Below are positions 1 to 10,549 of a DNA stretch of 47,149 nt, piece after piece. How positions within the stretch are numbered: the stretch's first letter is position 1; each line of letters opens with the position of its first letter. Location of the stretch: positions 1 to 47,149 of IMG/VR virus record IMGVR_UViG_3300043468_001768; one strand, written 5' to 3'. The position numbers and the translations under genes are program-made. The notes beneath the pieces were generated by a model that did no database searches, was not told the DNA's origin, and was given only the letters and a program-made list of their open reading frames with translations. Source of the stretch: a virus.

Positions 1-1083
1 ACCACCAACCAGACCTGTATTAGCGACGATGTTGCCTGCTTGTAGTCTAGCAGAATGTGCTTCTGTTGTTGTAATGTAACTATTAGAATTCAATGACATT
101 ACATAAGCATTACTTGATGTGTACAGTAATGCAGTATTAACAAGAGTATTCGATGTTATTGACTGTGCATTCACAGTTCCAGAAATATTAGCAGAACCAA
201 CATTTAATCCGGTATTTGCAGTAATTGTACCACTAATTAGAGTAGTATTAGCAACAATAACACCTGCTTGCAATCTAGCACCGTATACTCCACCTGATGC
301 TGTCACAGTTGCCGCATTTGCGGTTGTATTTGCAGTGATAGTTCCACCAATGAATTCCGTATTAGCGACGATGTTGCCTGCTTGTAGTCTAGCAGAATGT
401 GCTTCTGTTGTTGTAATGTAACTATTAGAATTCAATGACATTACATAAGCATTACTTGCCGTATACAATATTGAAGTGTTCAAAACAGTGTTTGCTGTTA
501 TAGAAAGTGCGTTAATTGTTCCTACTACATTAGCTGAACCAGCAGAAAGTGATGCATTGGCAGTGATAGCACCAGAAAAAATACTTGTTGCATAAACACT
601 AGGTGCAGTAATGTAAGAATTAGCATTAACACCTAAGACTCTAGCATTACCAGAAACAGTAATTGTATTAGACAGTGCAACGTTTCCAACCAAAACTGTA
701 TTGTTTCCAACGTAGAGTGCGGGACCCTGATTATCATTACCTAATCCCGACCCAATAATTTGAAGGTTTGCAATGTTTGCAACGCCATCAATTCTCAAAC
801 CTAAAGCTGTAGTGTTCGAAGCTCTAATTGAACCCTGTGTAACTGTTAAATTGTTTTGTATTGTTGCACTAGAACCCGTACCAGAAACTTGAAATGAACC
901 TTGTACAATTGCATCATTAGCAACTTGTAAGCCCGTTCCAGAAGATTGTATGATAAGTGAACCGGAATCTTTTGTATAATTATTAGCTTGAAGATCGTTC
1001 GTTTCACGCAAAACTGCGTTTGTCGTAACGATCCAGTCACCAAAAGTATTCGAAAGCCCAAGCGGAGGAATTTGATTAGCCAT
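1..1083 (-). CDS. Tail-fibre-like structural protein, 3' end outside window
   Basis: An open frame runs from ATG at 1083 to the left edge (361 codons) without a stop. The protein starts MANQIPPLGLSNTFGDWIV and then becomes a low-complexity, Ala/Asn/Ser/Thr/Val-rich chain of short beta-type repeats around ITANT, ARLQAG and NSYITT, the composition of trimeric fibre shafts. It contains an exact 100-base internal duplication (17-116 and 359-458). The start overlaps the stop of the upstream coiled-coil gene by 8 bases, so it is the last seen member of the virion operon. No adhesin tip or chaperone domain is visible because the C-terminus is missing. Fibre or fibre-adaptor is an inference from composition and position. 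Confidence 0.75.
   Translation of the reverse strand, partial: MANQIPPLGLSNTFGDWIVTTNAVLRETNDLQANNYTKDSGSLIIQSSGTGLQVANDAIVQGSFQVSGTGSSATIQNNLTVTQGSIRASNTTALGLRIDGVANIANLQIIGSGLGNDNQGPALYVGNNTVLVGNVALSNTITVSGNARVLGVNANSYITAPSVYATSIFSGAITANASLSAGSANVVGTINALSITANTVLNTSILYTASNAYVMSLNSNSYITTTEAHSARLQAGNIVANTEFIGGTITANTTANAATVTASGGVYGARLQAGVIVANTTLISGTITANTGLNVGSANISGTVNAQSITSNTLVNTALLYTSSNAYVMSLNSNSYITTTEAHSARLQAGNIVANTGLVGG
17..458. repeat. Exact 100-base in-frame direct repeat in fibre gene
   Basis: Bases 17-116 and 359-458 are identical. The offset is 342 bases, exactly 114 codons, so the duplication keeps the reading frame. The repeated protein segment reads about NAYVMSLNSNSYITTTEAHS on to ARLQAGNIVANT. 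The identity suggests recent duplication or gene conversion between shaft repeats. Confidence 0.95.
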
Positions 1084-1303
1084 TTGTTTCTTTACCTAAT
1101 AATTGTATGATTAGATTTTTTAATTCTTTTACATCTTCTTTGACAGAACTTAAATCATTTCTAAGATTATTTATTTCTTCCTTTTGAGACTTCAATATTC
1201 TGGTTTTCTCATAATATTCCTGTTTTGCTTTTTGATCATTATTGATCAATGCCATAGAGTTTGTGTCACGCAAATAATTTCCATCTTTAACATTTACATA
1301 CAT
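1076..1303 (-). CDS. Small coiled-coil protein of unknown function (75 aa)
   Basis: Translates to a 75-residue protein whose second half (about residues 25-70) is a heptad-patterned coiled coil rich in Lys, Glu, Leu and Ile. There is no signal peptide, membrane segment or catalytic motif. It lies 3 bases after the DUF4815 gene and overlaps the next gene start by 8 bases, so it is translated within the virion operon. A fibre-attachment or trimerisation helper would fit the position, but nothing in the sequence shows this. Confidence 0.7.
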   Translation of the reverse strand: MYVNVKDGNYLRDTNSMALINNDQKAKQEYYEKTRILKSQKEEINNLRNDLSSVKEDVKELKNLIIQLLGKETNG

Positions 1304-1306
1304 TCT

Positions 1307-4300
1307 TTATGCACCTGAAGGAAGAGCCAACACTCGTAAATCGTGTAGAACAGGAGTTCTAGTAGAATCTGAAGTTGCAAGAACAATTTTAATTGCAAAT
1401 TGACTGAAGTTGTTATATGTAATACCACTGGTGCTAGTATAACTTATTGAATTATCAGGTGTACCATTTGTGCCTGGTGCCGAAACATATTCTCTTAGAT
1501 CATCACGATTCAATGAGAAAGAATTTGAACCCGCATTTATCTCAGTCATTAATTGCCAATTTTGATCGTCAAAAATTTGTGTATCATTTCTGTTAAGCAA
1601 CTTGTAGTATACCAGGATTTTAGAACCGACAGGCTTATACGCTGTATAATACACTCTCAAGTCACCAGAATCATTTTCCGGTGTCAATACAACTTTCTTT
1701 GTTACATAACGTGCAATACCGTTGCCACCTTTTGCTGATGTTTCTCCTGAAACTACTGCCGTAGCTCTGTAACCACCAGTATTTGCTGCGATTGTTACTG
1801 TTGGAGTTGTAACATAACCTGATCCTGCTGCTGTTATATTTATCTTATCAACAATATAATTTCCAGATCCTATCGAAACAATATTAGCTGTTGCAAACGC
1901 TTGTGTTCCATCAGCAGCAGTCGGAGCAGAAATTGTAACTGCTGGAGGTGTGGATGAATAAACAGGAGTTATGTCCGCAACATTACCACTTGTAACAGTA
2001 ACATCAGTATTTGCAATGCTCATGTTATTAATATAATTTTGAATAACGTATAATGAAACACCGTCATCCGAAATTACAGGAGAAACATACTGATCTGTTG
2101 TAGTCAATGTTGCAGTTAAAACAAATGAATTATTTGAATTGGAATCTAATACTCTAGATCCTTTTCCATCATCAAGATATATGTGATCAATCATTGTTGT
2201 TGCAAATTTACCTGGATCAATCACTTTTGTAGAGTCTGCCGCATATGTTGATGATAGGGCTGGTCTATACGTATAAGAAATATTAGTATCGGTTGGTGAA
2301 AAATCTACAGTAGTTACATTCAGAGCATCATAATTTACATCTTTTGGATAAAAAATTCCATTAATACCTATTACAGTGTTTGCATCACTATTATAAATTA
2401 AATCCGTATCTACCATTTTTCTGGTAGGAATATTTTTTGGAACAATAAATTGTATTGTTGGTTGTGATGCGATATTAAAGATACAGTTTTCAACCGTAAA
2501 CATTAGATTTTTCGTTTGATCGGCAGTCCAAGTGATACCATTTTGTGATTCAAAAAGTGCACCGACATAAGGAGAGCCACCTATTTTTGTGATTGATGTT
2601 GGGTTTGGATCAGTTGGTAATGCTTTGACTGATGAGGGTATAGCTTCACCGTTTTGTGCCGCAAGCCAAACAACATAGTCTGGGCTTGTTGTTTGAAGAA
2701 CAAAAGCGTAAAGATTACCTGATCTTATGTAAACTGGAGATTCAAATTCAAATTCAGTATAAGTGCTTGCGTTTAAATAATGAGGTGTTTCAGAAGTGTT
2801 AATTTCTTGAACTGTCTTAACTACAAGAGAATTATCAAGAACTTGCCCACTTGGATATCCATTCAATGTATCAACAATGAACATTCTAACAGGAACGGCT
2901 GAAGACTGTGATGGCTTATTTCTAAAGAACACTTTTATTGATTTTATAAATGCACCATTAGGATAAGTATCTTCATCAATAATAAATGTTTGTGCTATTG
3001 GATCTACAATATAAGAAAAACTATCAATGAGAATATTATTTCTCTGTTCAACAGAAGAAAATACAGTGCTCTTTGCTGCTGCTTGAATTGTACCACCAAA
3101 ATTCAACGCTTGGCTTTTTGTCGCAAGAGAAGATGCTGTAAAAATAGCCTGTGAGAATGTTGTTGCTGTATCTGGATTATCATCAGTTGTTCTATTATCT
3201 ATTCTAACAACTCTGTCACCCGTTCTAAATTGCCCATTTGGTATTTGTAGTATACCTGCAAAATTACCATTTTCGTCAGTCGAAAGTCTAGGTGGAGCAG
3301 ATTGTGTGAAGGCTTGTGTCACTAGATATTGTGTACCAGTAATAGAATAATTAGATTCCACACTTGTTCTATTATTAATTCCTGTTGATATGTTTACTGG
3401 TGTGGCAAGAGTTGCAACCTTGGTGGTTCCGTTGTAATCGGAAATAGTTGCAGTGTATGTTTGAGTGAATAATTCGTACTTTGTGACCTCAGCATCATAT
3501 ACAGTATACCACCAGCATCCGAATTCATCGCACACATCAACTTGTCTAGCGCCGCCTCCGGTGACTGTACTTTTTTGATTTGTGGTTGTAATCTTAATTG
3601 TAGCACCATTATAAAAATCATCAATTGATGATGCAGTAGACTGTAATGTAATTGCAGTTGCACCCGTTCTATATTGCCCACCGCCATTGAAATTTGTTGT
3701 TGAACCACCACTTGAGCCTTGAACACTGCCACTTAAAGAAATCAACTGTGATGCTGCACTTGTATAACTACCAAACGCCGTGTTTCCAGAGTAAGTGCCA
3801 TTCTGGTCAAATCTTGCATTCTGAATTATGTTGGTGGTGCTATAAGATGTTGTTGTTTTATCAGAAGAAATATATAACCTAACTCCCGTCGATGAAGTTT
3901 TAGTCACACTAACAACACGACCGGTTGGGTAAAATGTACCTGAACTGAAATAACCAATCACATCACCTTCTTCAAAAGTTCCATTTACATTCGTTAAATT
4001 AATAATGTTGGGTTGAATCATGTATTGATCAACCTTTTCACCGTCAAAATAAACAGAAACAGGGGTATTGATTTTCATACCCTTGCCACGGAGAATTAAA
4101 TTTTGTGATCTTATGTAAGGCTGTATAGAAACATCAGTAATGAAATTACCAGTAATAGAATCTGCTTTTTCATAGTTTCCTGTAATTACATTTCTTTGTT
4201 GATCCTGATAAGTGTTAACGGTAACTGTTCGACCTGAAGATAAACTTGCACTATATGTTGTTCCAGCCACTCCTCCCCAATCTGATGCTGATAGTGTATT

Positions 4301-7300
4301 TAAAGTTTTAGTTTCTCTATAGAGAGTAGCATTTGGTATAACAGCTACGATATCGGGTAATCTTCCAGCATCCACCCACATATCCATTGGAGGATTAATA
4401 TTTAAAACACCTTCACTAATTGCTACTGCAAAAGGATTCAAACTCACTGTGCTACTTGCAAGTTTTTGTACAACTAGATTTGCAGTAGTATACGGTAGTG
4501 TGAAGATAGAAGAAGCACCACCAGTTTTACTATGGTATCTATAACTTAAATTGCTTTGTGCGGTTGTTGATAAATTGCCAAGTGAATTTAAAATGTCTTT
4601 AGGTACAAGGGGCACATTTAACATCCACTCCGTTGCACTCATTGTTGTCAATCGTTTGTTTATCTTTGCATTATAATCTTCATTATTGGTAAATGCTGTT
4701 GTAAATCCTGTGAAATTATCGACAAGAATTCCATTTTTAAATCTGTTTAAACCATTAGCATCAGGAACTTGTAGTTCTGCTGCTTGTTTTTCAAGTAAAC
4801 TTAAAGAGGTGAAATACTCTATATTGTTAACTCTAGTTTGTAAATCAGATATGTCCTGCATTCTCCAGCGGCGATGTTGAATTTTTACCAAAGATAAATT
4901 CGGTAATTGCCCAATAACTTCACCTGGTAAATAAGATGTGTATGGGTCTAGTGTTAGTTGTGCTAGTAACAAACTGCCATCGGGTTGTAAAGGAAATGAA
5001 GGAATATTTGATGGCTTTCCTGTTATTAATTTAAACACGTTATCTTTAGTGAGAACGAGAATATCATTTCTTCCAAGATAATGTGAGTAGTCTGTAACAA
5101 AATCATCACCATCAACTGGAATTAATGCACCACCTGTTCCAGTTACCGCTGTCGAATATCTAAATTCTAATGCTGCTTGAGCATTTTTTGCAGTAAGCCT
5201 AAAATCTATACAGTCTCTTAGATTGTAAGTGATACCGGCTTTACTTGTATAGCTTCCTATTTCTGAATAATTTTCTGGGCGTGTTGAACTACCTCCATCT
5301 CCTGCACCCAAATAAGAATTTATACTAAAGTAACCGTCACCACCAGCATGCTCATAATAATCAACTAAAACTAGAAGGTTGCCACCAGGTTTCGGTGCAC
5401 CTCCCTTCAAAGTAATAGAAGCATGCCCATAATAAGCATCATTTTGCCCATTATCAAACAAATAATTATTAGTTACATCATATGCGCTATTTGTTAACAT
5501 TGAATCGATTGGTGTTACTGAAGGGCTACCTGTATCAATTATCTTAACTATTCGTTTAACATCCGAAATATAAAGAGATTGTTTAGTTCCTGGTGTAACA
5601 ATGTTTGCATTTGGAATATAAACTTGTGCATCATCCAAATCTACTCTTACACCACCAACATTTGTGCCTGACAAGTTCACATTGGCGGTATTTGCTTCAT
5701 ATAAGTTTTTAATTTTTAATGCAACACCTGTTGTTCCAGCATCGTTGATAACCGTTCTTGCTAAGATAGTTCCACTAAATGTTGTGCCTCCTGCTGTAAG
5801 TGTTGCAATTTTTTTTGCGCTGTCGAGAGATATTGTATTTGTACTTGTAAAACTAACAACGTCCCCTACACTAAAGCTACCACCTGCTGCGGTCACAACA
5901 ACAAGCCAATTATTTTTTGCATCCGTGGCACTTTGAGTTCCCACTGTACCAGAAAATGTTATATCTCCAGTTAACTGAAACTGTGCCTGCCCACCAGAGA
6001 AAGAAACATTACGAGACATTTTCCATGAGTTATAACTTTCATCGTCTAAATTGCTTACATAATTAAAACCAACGGGGAATATAAGTTCCGGTGTTGTTGG
6101 ATTGGTTAGAACAGTTGGAAAATTTGAAACGCCTGAAATTATACCATCTGTTTTACTAGAGGGATCAATACCGGCTGAAGATTCTACCGCATATCCACTT
6201 GTTGTAGGTGCAACCATCAGATCAAAATCACTTACTGCAAATCTAAAAGTTAAATTTGATGCTGCTGTTGGCAATATGGTAAATGGTCTATCGACTGTGA
6301 GTGTTTTAGATCCACCATTATATGCTACAATTTTGCGAGAGTCGCCTGCTGATGGTCCAGAATCGATTGTAATTGTAGAACCATAATAAGCATTTGCGAC
6401 CGAAGAAAACTTTCCATTCTGATCAAAAAGTGTTATGGTGGAAACTGTAGCTGATGCTGCGTTTGTGCTAAGAGTGCTCGTCTGAATTTCTGACAGATAA
6501 GATTTGTAAATATATGTTTGTGTGTTCGAATCAGATGATGCACTTTCAAATTCCAATCCTCGAAGCAATGCTGAACCAACTTTTGTTGAATTATAAGTTG
6601 TTGTATTTGTCGTTACGATGGAAGAATTCACATTAATCGAATGAAAATCTACTGAGATAACTTTAGTAACATCAAAAACACCATCTATGTTGTTAACATA
6701 GACATAGTTGCCATAATCAGTTGTAATTCTTGCATTGTTTAAAGTCTCAGTTGTCCTTGCTCTTGTGGTTTCAAGAACAGTATCTAAGTATGATTCAACT
6801 CTATAGCCTTTTACATATGCGACGCCTGTTCCAACTTGTACTTGATATGTTTGACTATTGCTAGTGTTGGCTTTTGGCACCAATTTGAAATCGTTTACAA
6901 TGAAGTCACCGTTCGTGTCATAGGTTCTTTTTGCGAAGTAATCGTCAATCGTAGCATATACTGTGCCATTGACCAGTCTTTGAGTTATACCATTTGAAAC
7001 TCTTACAAGCTCAATAAAATTACTGTCTGTTGAATCAGTTATTTCTTTTGTGATCAGTGTTAACTTAATAGTATAACGATCTGCACCTGGTGCTTGATAA
7101 TTTGTTGCACCAACAGCAGGATCTAGTAATGATGAATCTGTAATATAATCAGAAATATATTCTGAAATATCTAGACCAATTCTTTTTGTTGGAGTGTTTG
7201 AATATTTTTGTACAACTATCGTTTGAGGTTGAACCGAAACAAAATTGCCTATTGAATATTTTGAAAATGTTCCGTCTTCATTTTGTACATCTGAAAATGT

Positions 7301-7816
7301 ATAACCATTAACAACATAGAATACACCTTCGGCTATTGATGCGGTCGTAGCAAATCCTGTAAAGTTTGATGGGGCAATTTGCGCGCTGACAGAAGATGCT
7401 GTGGTAATAATTACATCTGATGCAGAGAATTGACGCCCAGAAAGATATGTTACATATAAAGTTGGCGGATCGGCTGAGGTAGATTCTTCAACAGCAACAA
7501 CTTTTGCAAAAATTGTGCCAGTGGAGTCTGTAATAACTTGATTTAAAAATTCTGAAGCTACAACATCGTTATCGTTAAAAGTATTATTTAACTTAATATA
7601 AATGGATTGATTATTGATTGTAACTTGCCCGCCAGTGACAGGAGTATTTTGCTTAAAAATATGATTCGCAAATTTAGTTATTTGATCCTGGAGAATAGTT
7701 TGTGACTGTGTTAATTCTCTGGCTTGAACGGCTCTTCCAGGCCTAAAAAGAATTCTATGATAATTCTTGTTTGGATCGAAATCGTCGTAATAAGGATCAA
7801 CGTTAAAATTAAGCAT
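1307..7816 (-). CDS. DUF4815-type giant virion protein (2169 aa), baseplate/fibre
   Basis: The N-terminus contains PYYDDFDPNKNYHRILFRPG and VQARELTQSQTILQDQITKF, which I recognise as the DUF4815 family of marine T4-like phages. The rest is long, beta-rich, low-charge repeat sequence, as in fibre or baseplate-peripheral proteins. Near residues 1380-1400 is an odd cysteine/tryptophan cluster, CDEFGCWWYTVYD. Close to the C-terminus (about 1740-1850 in DNA) is a GxGY...PTVTI module also seen in gp6, gp7 and gp8 here. An AAAGGA ribosome site precedes ATG 7816. It lies directly after gp8 and probably attaches to the baseplate; it may take the place of T4 gp10 or proximal fibre proteins. Family assignment is fairly sure, role inferred. 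Confidence 0.85.
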   Translation of the reverse strand: MLNFNVDPYYDDFDPNKNYHRILFRPGRAVQARELTQSQTILQDQITKFANHIFKQNTPVTGGQVTINNQSIYIKLNNTFNDNDVVASEFLNQVITDSTGTIFAKVVAVEESTSADPPTLYVTYLSGRQFSASDVIITTASSVSAQIAPSNFTGFATTASIAEGVFYVVNGYTFSDVQNEDGTFSKYSIGNFVSVQPQTIVVQKYSNTPTKRIGLDISEYISDYITDSSLLDPAVGATNYQAPGADRYTIKLTLITKEITDSTDSNFIELVRVSNGITQRLVNGTVYATIDDYFAKRTYDTNGDFIVNDFKLVPKANTSNSQTYQVQVGTGVAYVKGYRVESYLDTVLETTRARTTETLNNARITTDYGNYVYVNNIDGVFDVTKVISVDFHSINVNSSIVTTNTTTYNSTKVGSALLRGLEFESASSDSNTQTYIYKSYLSEIQTSTLSTNAASATVSTITLFDQNGKFSSVANAYYGSTITIDSGPSAGDSRKIVAYNGGSKTLTVDRPFTILPTAASNLTFRFAVSDFDLMVAPTTSGYAVESSAGIDPSSKTDGIISGVSNFPTVLTNPTTPELIFPVGFNYVSNLDDESYNSWKMSRNVSFSGGQAQFQLTGDITFSGTVGTQSATDAKNNWLVVVTAAGGSFSVGDVVSFTSTNTISLDSAKKIATLTAGGTTFSGTILARTVINDAGTTGVALKIKNLYEANTANVNLSGTNVGGVRVDLDDAQVYIPNANIVTPGTKQSLYISDVKRIVKIIDTGSPSVTPIDSMLTNSAYDVTNNYLFDNGQNDAYYGHASITLKGGAPKPGGNLLVLVDYYEHAGGDGYFSINSYLGAGDGGSSTRPENYSEIGSYTSKAGITYNLRDCIDFRLTAKNAQAALEFRYSTAVTGTGGALIPVDGDDFVTDYSHYLGRNDILVLTKDNVFKLITGKPSNIPSFPLQPDGSLLLAQLTLDPYTSYLPGEVIGQLPNLSLVKIQHRRWRMQDISDLQTRVNNIEYFTSLSLLEKQAAELQVPDANGLNRFKNGILVDNFTGFTTAFTNNEDYNAKINKRLTTMSATEWMLNVPLVPKDILNSLGNLSTTAQSNLSYRYHSKTGGASSIFTLPYTTANLVVQKLASSTVSLNPFAVAISEGVLNINPPMDMWVDAGRLPDIVAVIPNATLYRETKTLNTLSASDWGGVAGTTYSASLSSGRTVTVNTYQDQQRNVITGNYEKADSITGNFITDVSIQPYIRSQNLILRGKGMKINTPVSVYFDGEKVDQYMIQPNIINLTNVNGTFEEGDVIGYFSSGTFYPTGRVVSVTKTSSTGVRLYISSDKTTTSYSTTNIIQNARFDQNGTYSGNTAFGSYTSAASQLISLSGSVQGSSGGSTTNFNGGGQYRTGATAITLQSTASSIDDFYNGATIKITTTNQKSTVTGGGARQVDVCDEFGCWWYTVYDAEVTKYELFTQTYTATISDYNGTTKVATLATPVNISTGINNRTSVESNYSITGTQYLVTQAFTQSAPPRLSTDENGNFAGILQIPNGQFRTGDRVVRIDNRTTDDNPDTATTFSQAIFTASSLATKSQALNFGGTIQAAAKSTVFSSVEQRNNILIDSFSYIVDPIAQTFIIDEDTYPNGAFIKSIKVFFRNKPSQSSAVPVRMFIVDTLNGYPSGQVLDNSLVVKTVQEINTSETPHYLNASTYTEFEFESPVYIRSGNLYAFVLQTTSPDYVVWLAAQNGEAIPSSVKALPTDPNPTSITKIGGSPYVGALFESQNGITWTADQTKNLMFTVENCIFNIASQPTIQFIVPKNIPTRKMVDTDLIYNSDANTVIGINGIFYPKDVNYDALNVTTVDFSPTDTNISYTYRPALSSTYAADSTKVIDPGKFATTMIDHIYLDDGKGSRVLDSNSNNSFVLTATLTTTDQYVSPVISDDGVSLYVIQNYINNMSIANTDVTVTSGNVADITPVYSSTPPAVTISAPTAADGTQAFATANIVSIGSGNYIVDKINITAAGSGYVTTPTVTIAANTGGYRATAVVSGETSAKGGNGIARYVTKKVVLTPENDSGDLRVYYTAYKPVGSKILVYYKLLNRNDTQIFDDQNWQLMTEINAGSNSFSLNRDDLREYVSAPGTNGTPDNSISYTSTSGITYNNFSQFAIKIVLATSDSTRTPVLHDLRVLALPSGA

Positions 7817-7825
7817 TTTTGTCCT

Positions 7826-9193
7826 TTAATATCCTAAAACTAACTTAAAAAGTTCTGAGCCGTCTGCGTTTCTTTGTATCGGCTCTTTATTTTCCAGATA
7901 TGTTAGATAACCAGAAAATTGTATAAAGTCTGAAGGGTTTTGTTGTAAAACTACTCTAGCAGTTTGTGATGTTTGCCCATACAAAATGGCATTATTGTTT
8001 GCCGTTCCAAATGTATTTAGTAGCTTTAAATTATTTGTTGTACCATTAAAACTTAAAACTGTAGCAGTAAATGTTGCGCTTTCGAATATACCGTTTGGTG
8101 ATTGATAAACAATTTCATCTGGAACATAGTCACCGAATCCTTGAGACATGGTAAAATTAGTAGATACATCATAAAATTGCCCATTTGCCACATCAACTAC
8201 TGTTCCATAATATGCAAAAGGATTTACTAGTACGCCTATTTGTCTAAAGTCAACATCAGTGGGTAGTTTTCCTGATTCATCTTTATTGAAAGTAGCCGTA
8301 ACCATTACATTTCTAGCACCTAGTTCTGAGGCGGGATCATAACCATGCCCACCTGGTGGTGAAGTGTATGCCACAGCCGTTGCTCCCGAACCTGATGTTG
8401 AACTGATCACAACATTTGCATAAGTGTAATTTGATCCAGTATTTGCTACTGAAATATCAACTAAAGTATTACCTGAAAACACTGCGTTAGCAACAGCAAA
8501 TCTTCCGTCACCTGTTACAGTAATTGTAACGGCGGCATTAGTTGGATCATATCCTGATCCGCTACTTGTCACATTGATTACATCGATGCTGCCTGAACCA
8601 GGAAAAGTTTCAACTGGATTTGGTATGTTAGAACCTATTGGAACAGGCATCCACTCATCATCCATAAATTTGATTTTACTTCCTGATGTAATCGTGTACA
8701 TATACTTCCATTTGTAATCGTCTGCACCTTGGAATATCTGATTTGCATTAAAAGTTCCAGGCTGAAAGTATGGTTCTACAGTTGATAGCCCACCATCATT
8801 GTTCCAGAGGCATTTGAAAACTTGGTCGAATCTGTTTTTTACATAGAATCTTTTTACTAGAAAGCCGTTATTATCAAGAGCAAACATATTGGTGTCATCT
8901 TGATAATATGCATAAACTGTATTGGTGATCCAATCGATTCTTTCAATCACCAGAGATATCTCATTAGTGCTAATACGTTTTGCTGCAAACATATTTTTGA
9001 AAACAGTCTTCAAATACTTTTGATCTTGTGTGGGTACGGGAGGTGACGCCTCGTTACTCCAGGGTTGTACTCTTGATAAAAAACAATAAATTGAACCTAC
9101 AACATCTCCTGTAACTGGTATTGTTGCAGTTGGTGCATAATAAACCATGCCTGTATTGAAACGCCCATTGTATATTGTTAGAAGCTGTGTCAT
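7826..9193 (-). CDS. 8: Baseplate wedge protein gp8-like (455 aa)
   Basis: Similar to T4 gp8 as I know it. An N-terminal block has a PWSNEASPPVPT motif (T4 has PWSSNEN...PPYPT), then a segment ending in R-I-D-W, a central DYKWKYMYTI (T4 GYVWEYLFEI), and a C-terminus with YLENKEPI followed by residues matching T4 YMENRPPI. It is longer than T4 gp8 (334 aa) because of a Gly/Ser/Val-rich insert (about 8370-8600 in DNA) with two GxGY-type modules. In T4, gp8 dimers join gp6, gp7 and gp10 in the wedge. It sits beside the gp7 and gp6 genes, as expected. Confidence 0.88.
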   Translation of the reverse strand: MTQLLTIYNGRFNTGMVYYAPTATIPVTGDVVGSIYCFLSRVQPWSNEASPPVPTQDQKYLKTVFKNMFAAKRISTNEISLVIERIDWITNTVYAYYQDDTNMFALDNNGFLVKRFYVKNRFDQVFKCLWNNDGGLSTVEPYFQPGTFNANQIFQGADDYKWKYMYTITSGSKIKFMDDEWMPVPIGSNIPNPVETFPGSGSIDVINVTSSGSGYDPTNAAVTITVTGDGRFAVANAVFSGNTLVDISVANTGSNYTYANVVISSTSGSGATAVAYTSPPGGHGYDPASELGARNVMVTATFNKDESGKLPTDVDFRQIGVLVNPFAYYGTVVDVANGQFYDVSTNFTMSQGFGDYVPDEIVYQSPNGIFESATFTATVLSFNGTTNNLKLLNTFGTANNNAILYGQTSQTARVVLQQNPSDFIQFSGYLTYLENKEPIQRNADGSELFKLVLGY

Positions 9194-9205
9194 TTTTATT
9201 TCCTA

Positions 9206-10546
9206 TTAAGCACTTAGGATAGAAACGAAAGTGTTTGCATTATCACCATCAATACTAAAGTAACGTAAGTAAGCTGAACTTGTTGAAGGTATCGTAACAG
9301 TCGTAGAATTTACCGTAGAATTAACTGCTGAACAACCATGTGTAACTGTTCTATTTGAGCCAGAGGTATTTGTAATCCAAACTTCTACAACTTTACCATG
9401 TACATAATTGGAAAGAGTTATCGCGCAATCTGCTGCAATATTACATTTGATTAATGATGTTGTCGAAAAATTAATCGTAAATGCAGTTTGCGATCCCTCT
9501 AAAATTGTTGGAACATAAATGAAACCTTTATTGGGTTGAACAGTACCATCGAATCGTACTGAATCCGCATTGAAGGATGCTATCTCTTGTACAGTGTTTG
9601 AACCATTTACTATATTATAAAATAGAATTCTCGATCCACGAGCTGAATCAGTGTAATTTTCTGATGCAACAATATCAATACGCGCAACACCAAGAGGTGC
9701 AAATCCTGTTGTACCCCAACCGTTACCTGCAAGACGCATTAGAATATCATTATTCTGTGTTGCTGTCGGTGATGTTACTGTTCCACGTGCAGTTCGCCCA
9801 GCAACTACGGCATATGCTGAACCGTCTGTGCTAAAAGAATCAAAAATAATCCTTGAAGGAGTGTTTGCTTTTCCAGTAATATGTAACATTGTTCCTGCTT
9901 GAGAAACAGTTTGAACTGTTCCTGTTGCAGTGATTGTCATTGCCGATTCTGTTGCACCAAAATTTGAATTGGCTAATGTGAATGTGCCGTTTACAAAACC
10001 ATCACCTGAAATGTGAAAATCCCCTGCTGTATATACACCATTAGTATTTGCTATCGCATTATTAGCTTTTGTGAATGCAAGATTTGCAAATGCATTTGTG
10101 CTCGCAGCGTTCGCACTAACTCTAGTATTGATAACCGAGTTAGCGGAATCAGCGTTAGCAGTGATCTCACCACGTAATGTTGCAACATTAGCCGAAATGT
10201 TTGTATTGATAACCGAATTGGCTGAAGCTGCATTGGCGGTAATCTCACCACGTAATGTCGCAACATTAGCCGAAATGTTTGTATTGATAACCGAGTTAGC
10301 GGAATCGGCATTAGCAGTGATCTCACCACGTAATGTTGCAACATTGGCACTAATTCTACTATTGATTACAGCATTTGCTGAAGCTGCATTTGAAGTCAAA
10401 TAAGAATTTACATTGGAATAAAGTGTAGACAACGTTATTTTTGCCGTAGTGTCCGAATCGGTATCAACGACAACGAAAATAGTATTACTTTCATTTACAT
10501 CAAGAGTTGTAATTTGTGGTAAAGCTGTTAATTTAACTGTTGACAT
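9206..10546 (-). CDS. Repeat-containing fibre-like virion protein (446 aa)
   Basis: After a short N-terminal domain (about residues 1-50) there are three full and one partial copies of a 26-residue repeat resembling ISANVATLRGEITANADSAN. A Gly/Thr/Ala-rich middle follows, then a C-terminal beta domain (about 330-446) ending NTFVSILSA. The repeats have heptad-like spacing and would form a trimeric coiled-coil stalk; the end looks like a head or adhesin domain. It lies between gp7 and gp8, where marine myoviruses often carry accessory fibre or collar proteins. I do not recognise the family more exactly. Confidence 0.75.
   Translation of the reverse strand: MSTVKLTALPQITTLDVNESNTIFVVVDTDSDTTAKITLSTLYSNVNSYLTSNAASANAVINSRISANVATLRGEITANADSANSVINTNISANVATLRGEITANAASANSVINTNISANVATLRGEITANADSANSVINTRVSANAASTNAFANLAFTKANNAIANTNGVYTAGDFHISGDGFVNGTFTLANSNFGATESAMTITATGTVQTVSQAGTMLHITGKANTPSRIIFDSFSTDGSAYAVVAGRTARGTVTSPTATQNNDILMRLAGNGWGTTGFAPLGVARIDIVASENYTDSARGSRILFYNIVNGSNTVQEIASFNADSVRFDGTVQPNKGFIYVPTILEGSQTAFTINFSTTSLIKCNIAADCAITLSNYVHGKVVEVWITNTSGSNRTVTHGCSAVNSTVNSTTVTIPSTSSAYLRYFSIDGDNANTFVSILSA
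10125..10390. repeat. 78-base tandem repeats (26 aa) in fibre-like gene
   Basis: The anchor gtattgataaccga occurs at 10125, 10203 and 10281, with a degenerate copy at 10359. All are exactly 78 bases apart, giving 26 codons per unit. Units differ at a few third positions and at the Ala/Asp residue of ANADSANS or ANAASANS. Confidence 0.93.
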
Positions 10547-10549
10547 TTT

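Noticed and set aside
3394-3732. Second minus-strand frame within the DUF4815 gene
   Set aside because: Frame shadow of the main gene; Gln/Leu-rich low-complexity translation, no start signal.
10051-10403. Antisense frames of about 100 codons over the fibre repeats
   Set aside because: Both are products of the 78-base repeat read in other frames; no ribosome site and the opposite frame is clearly coding.
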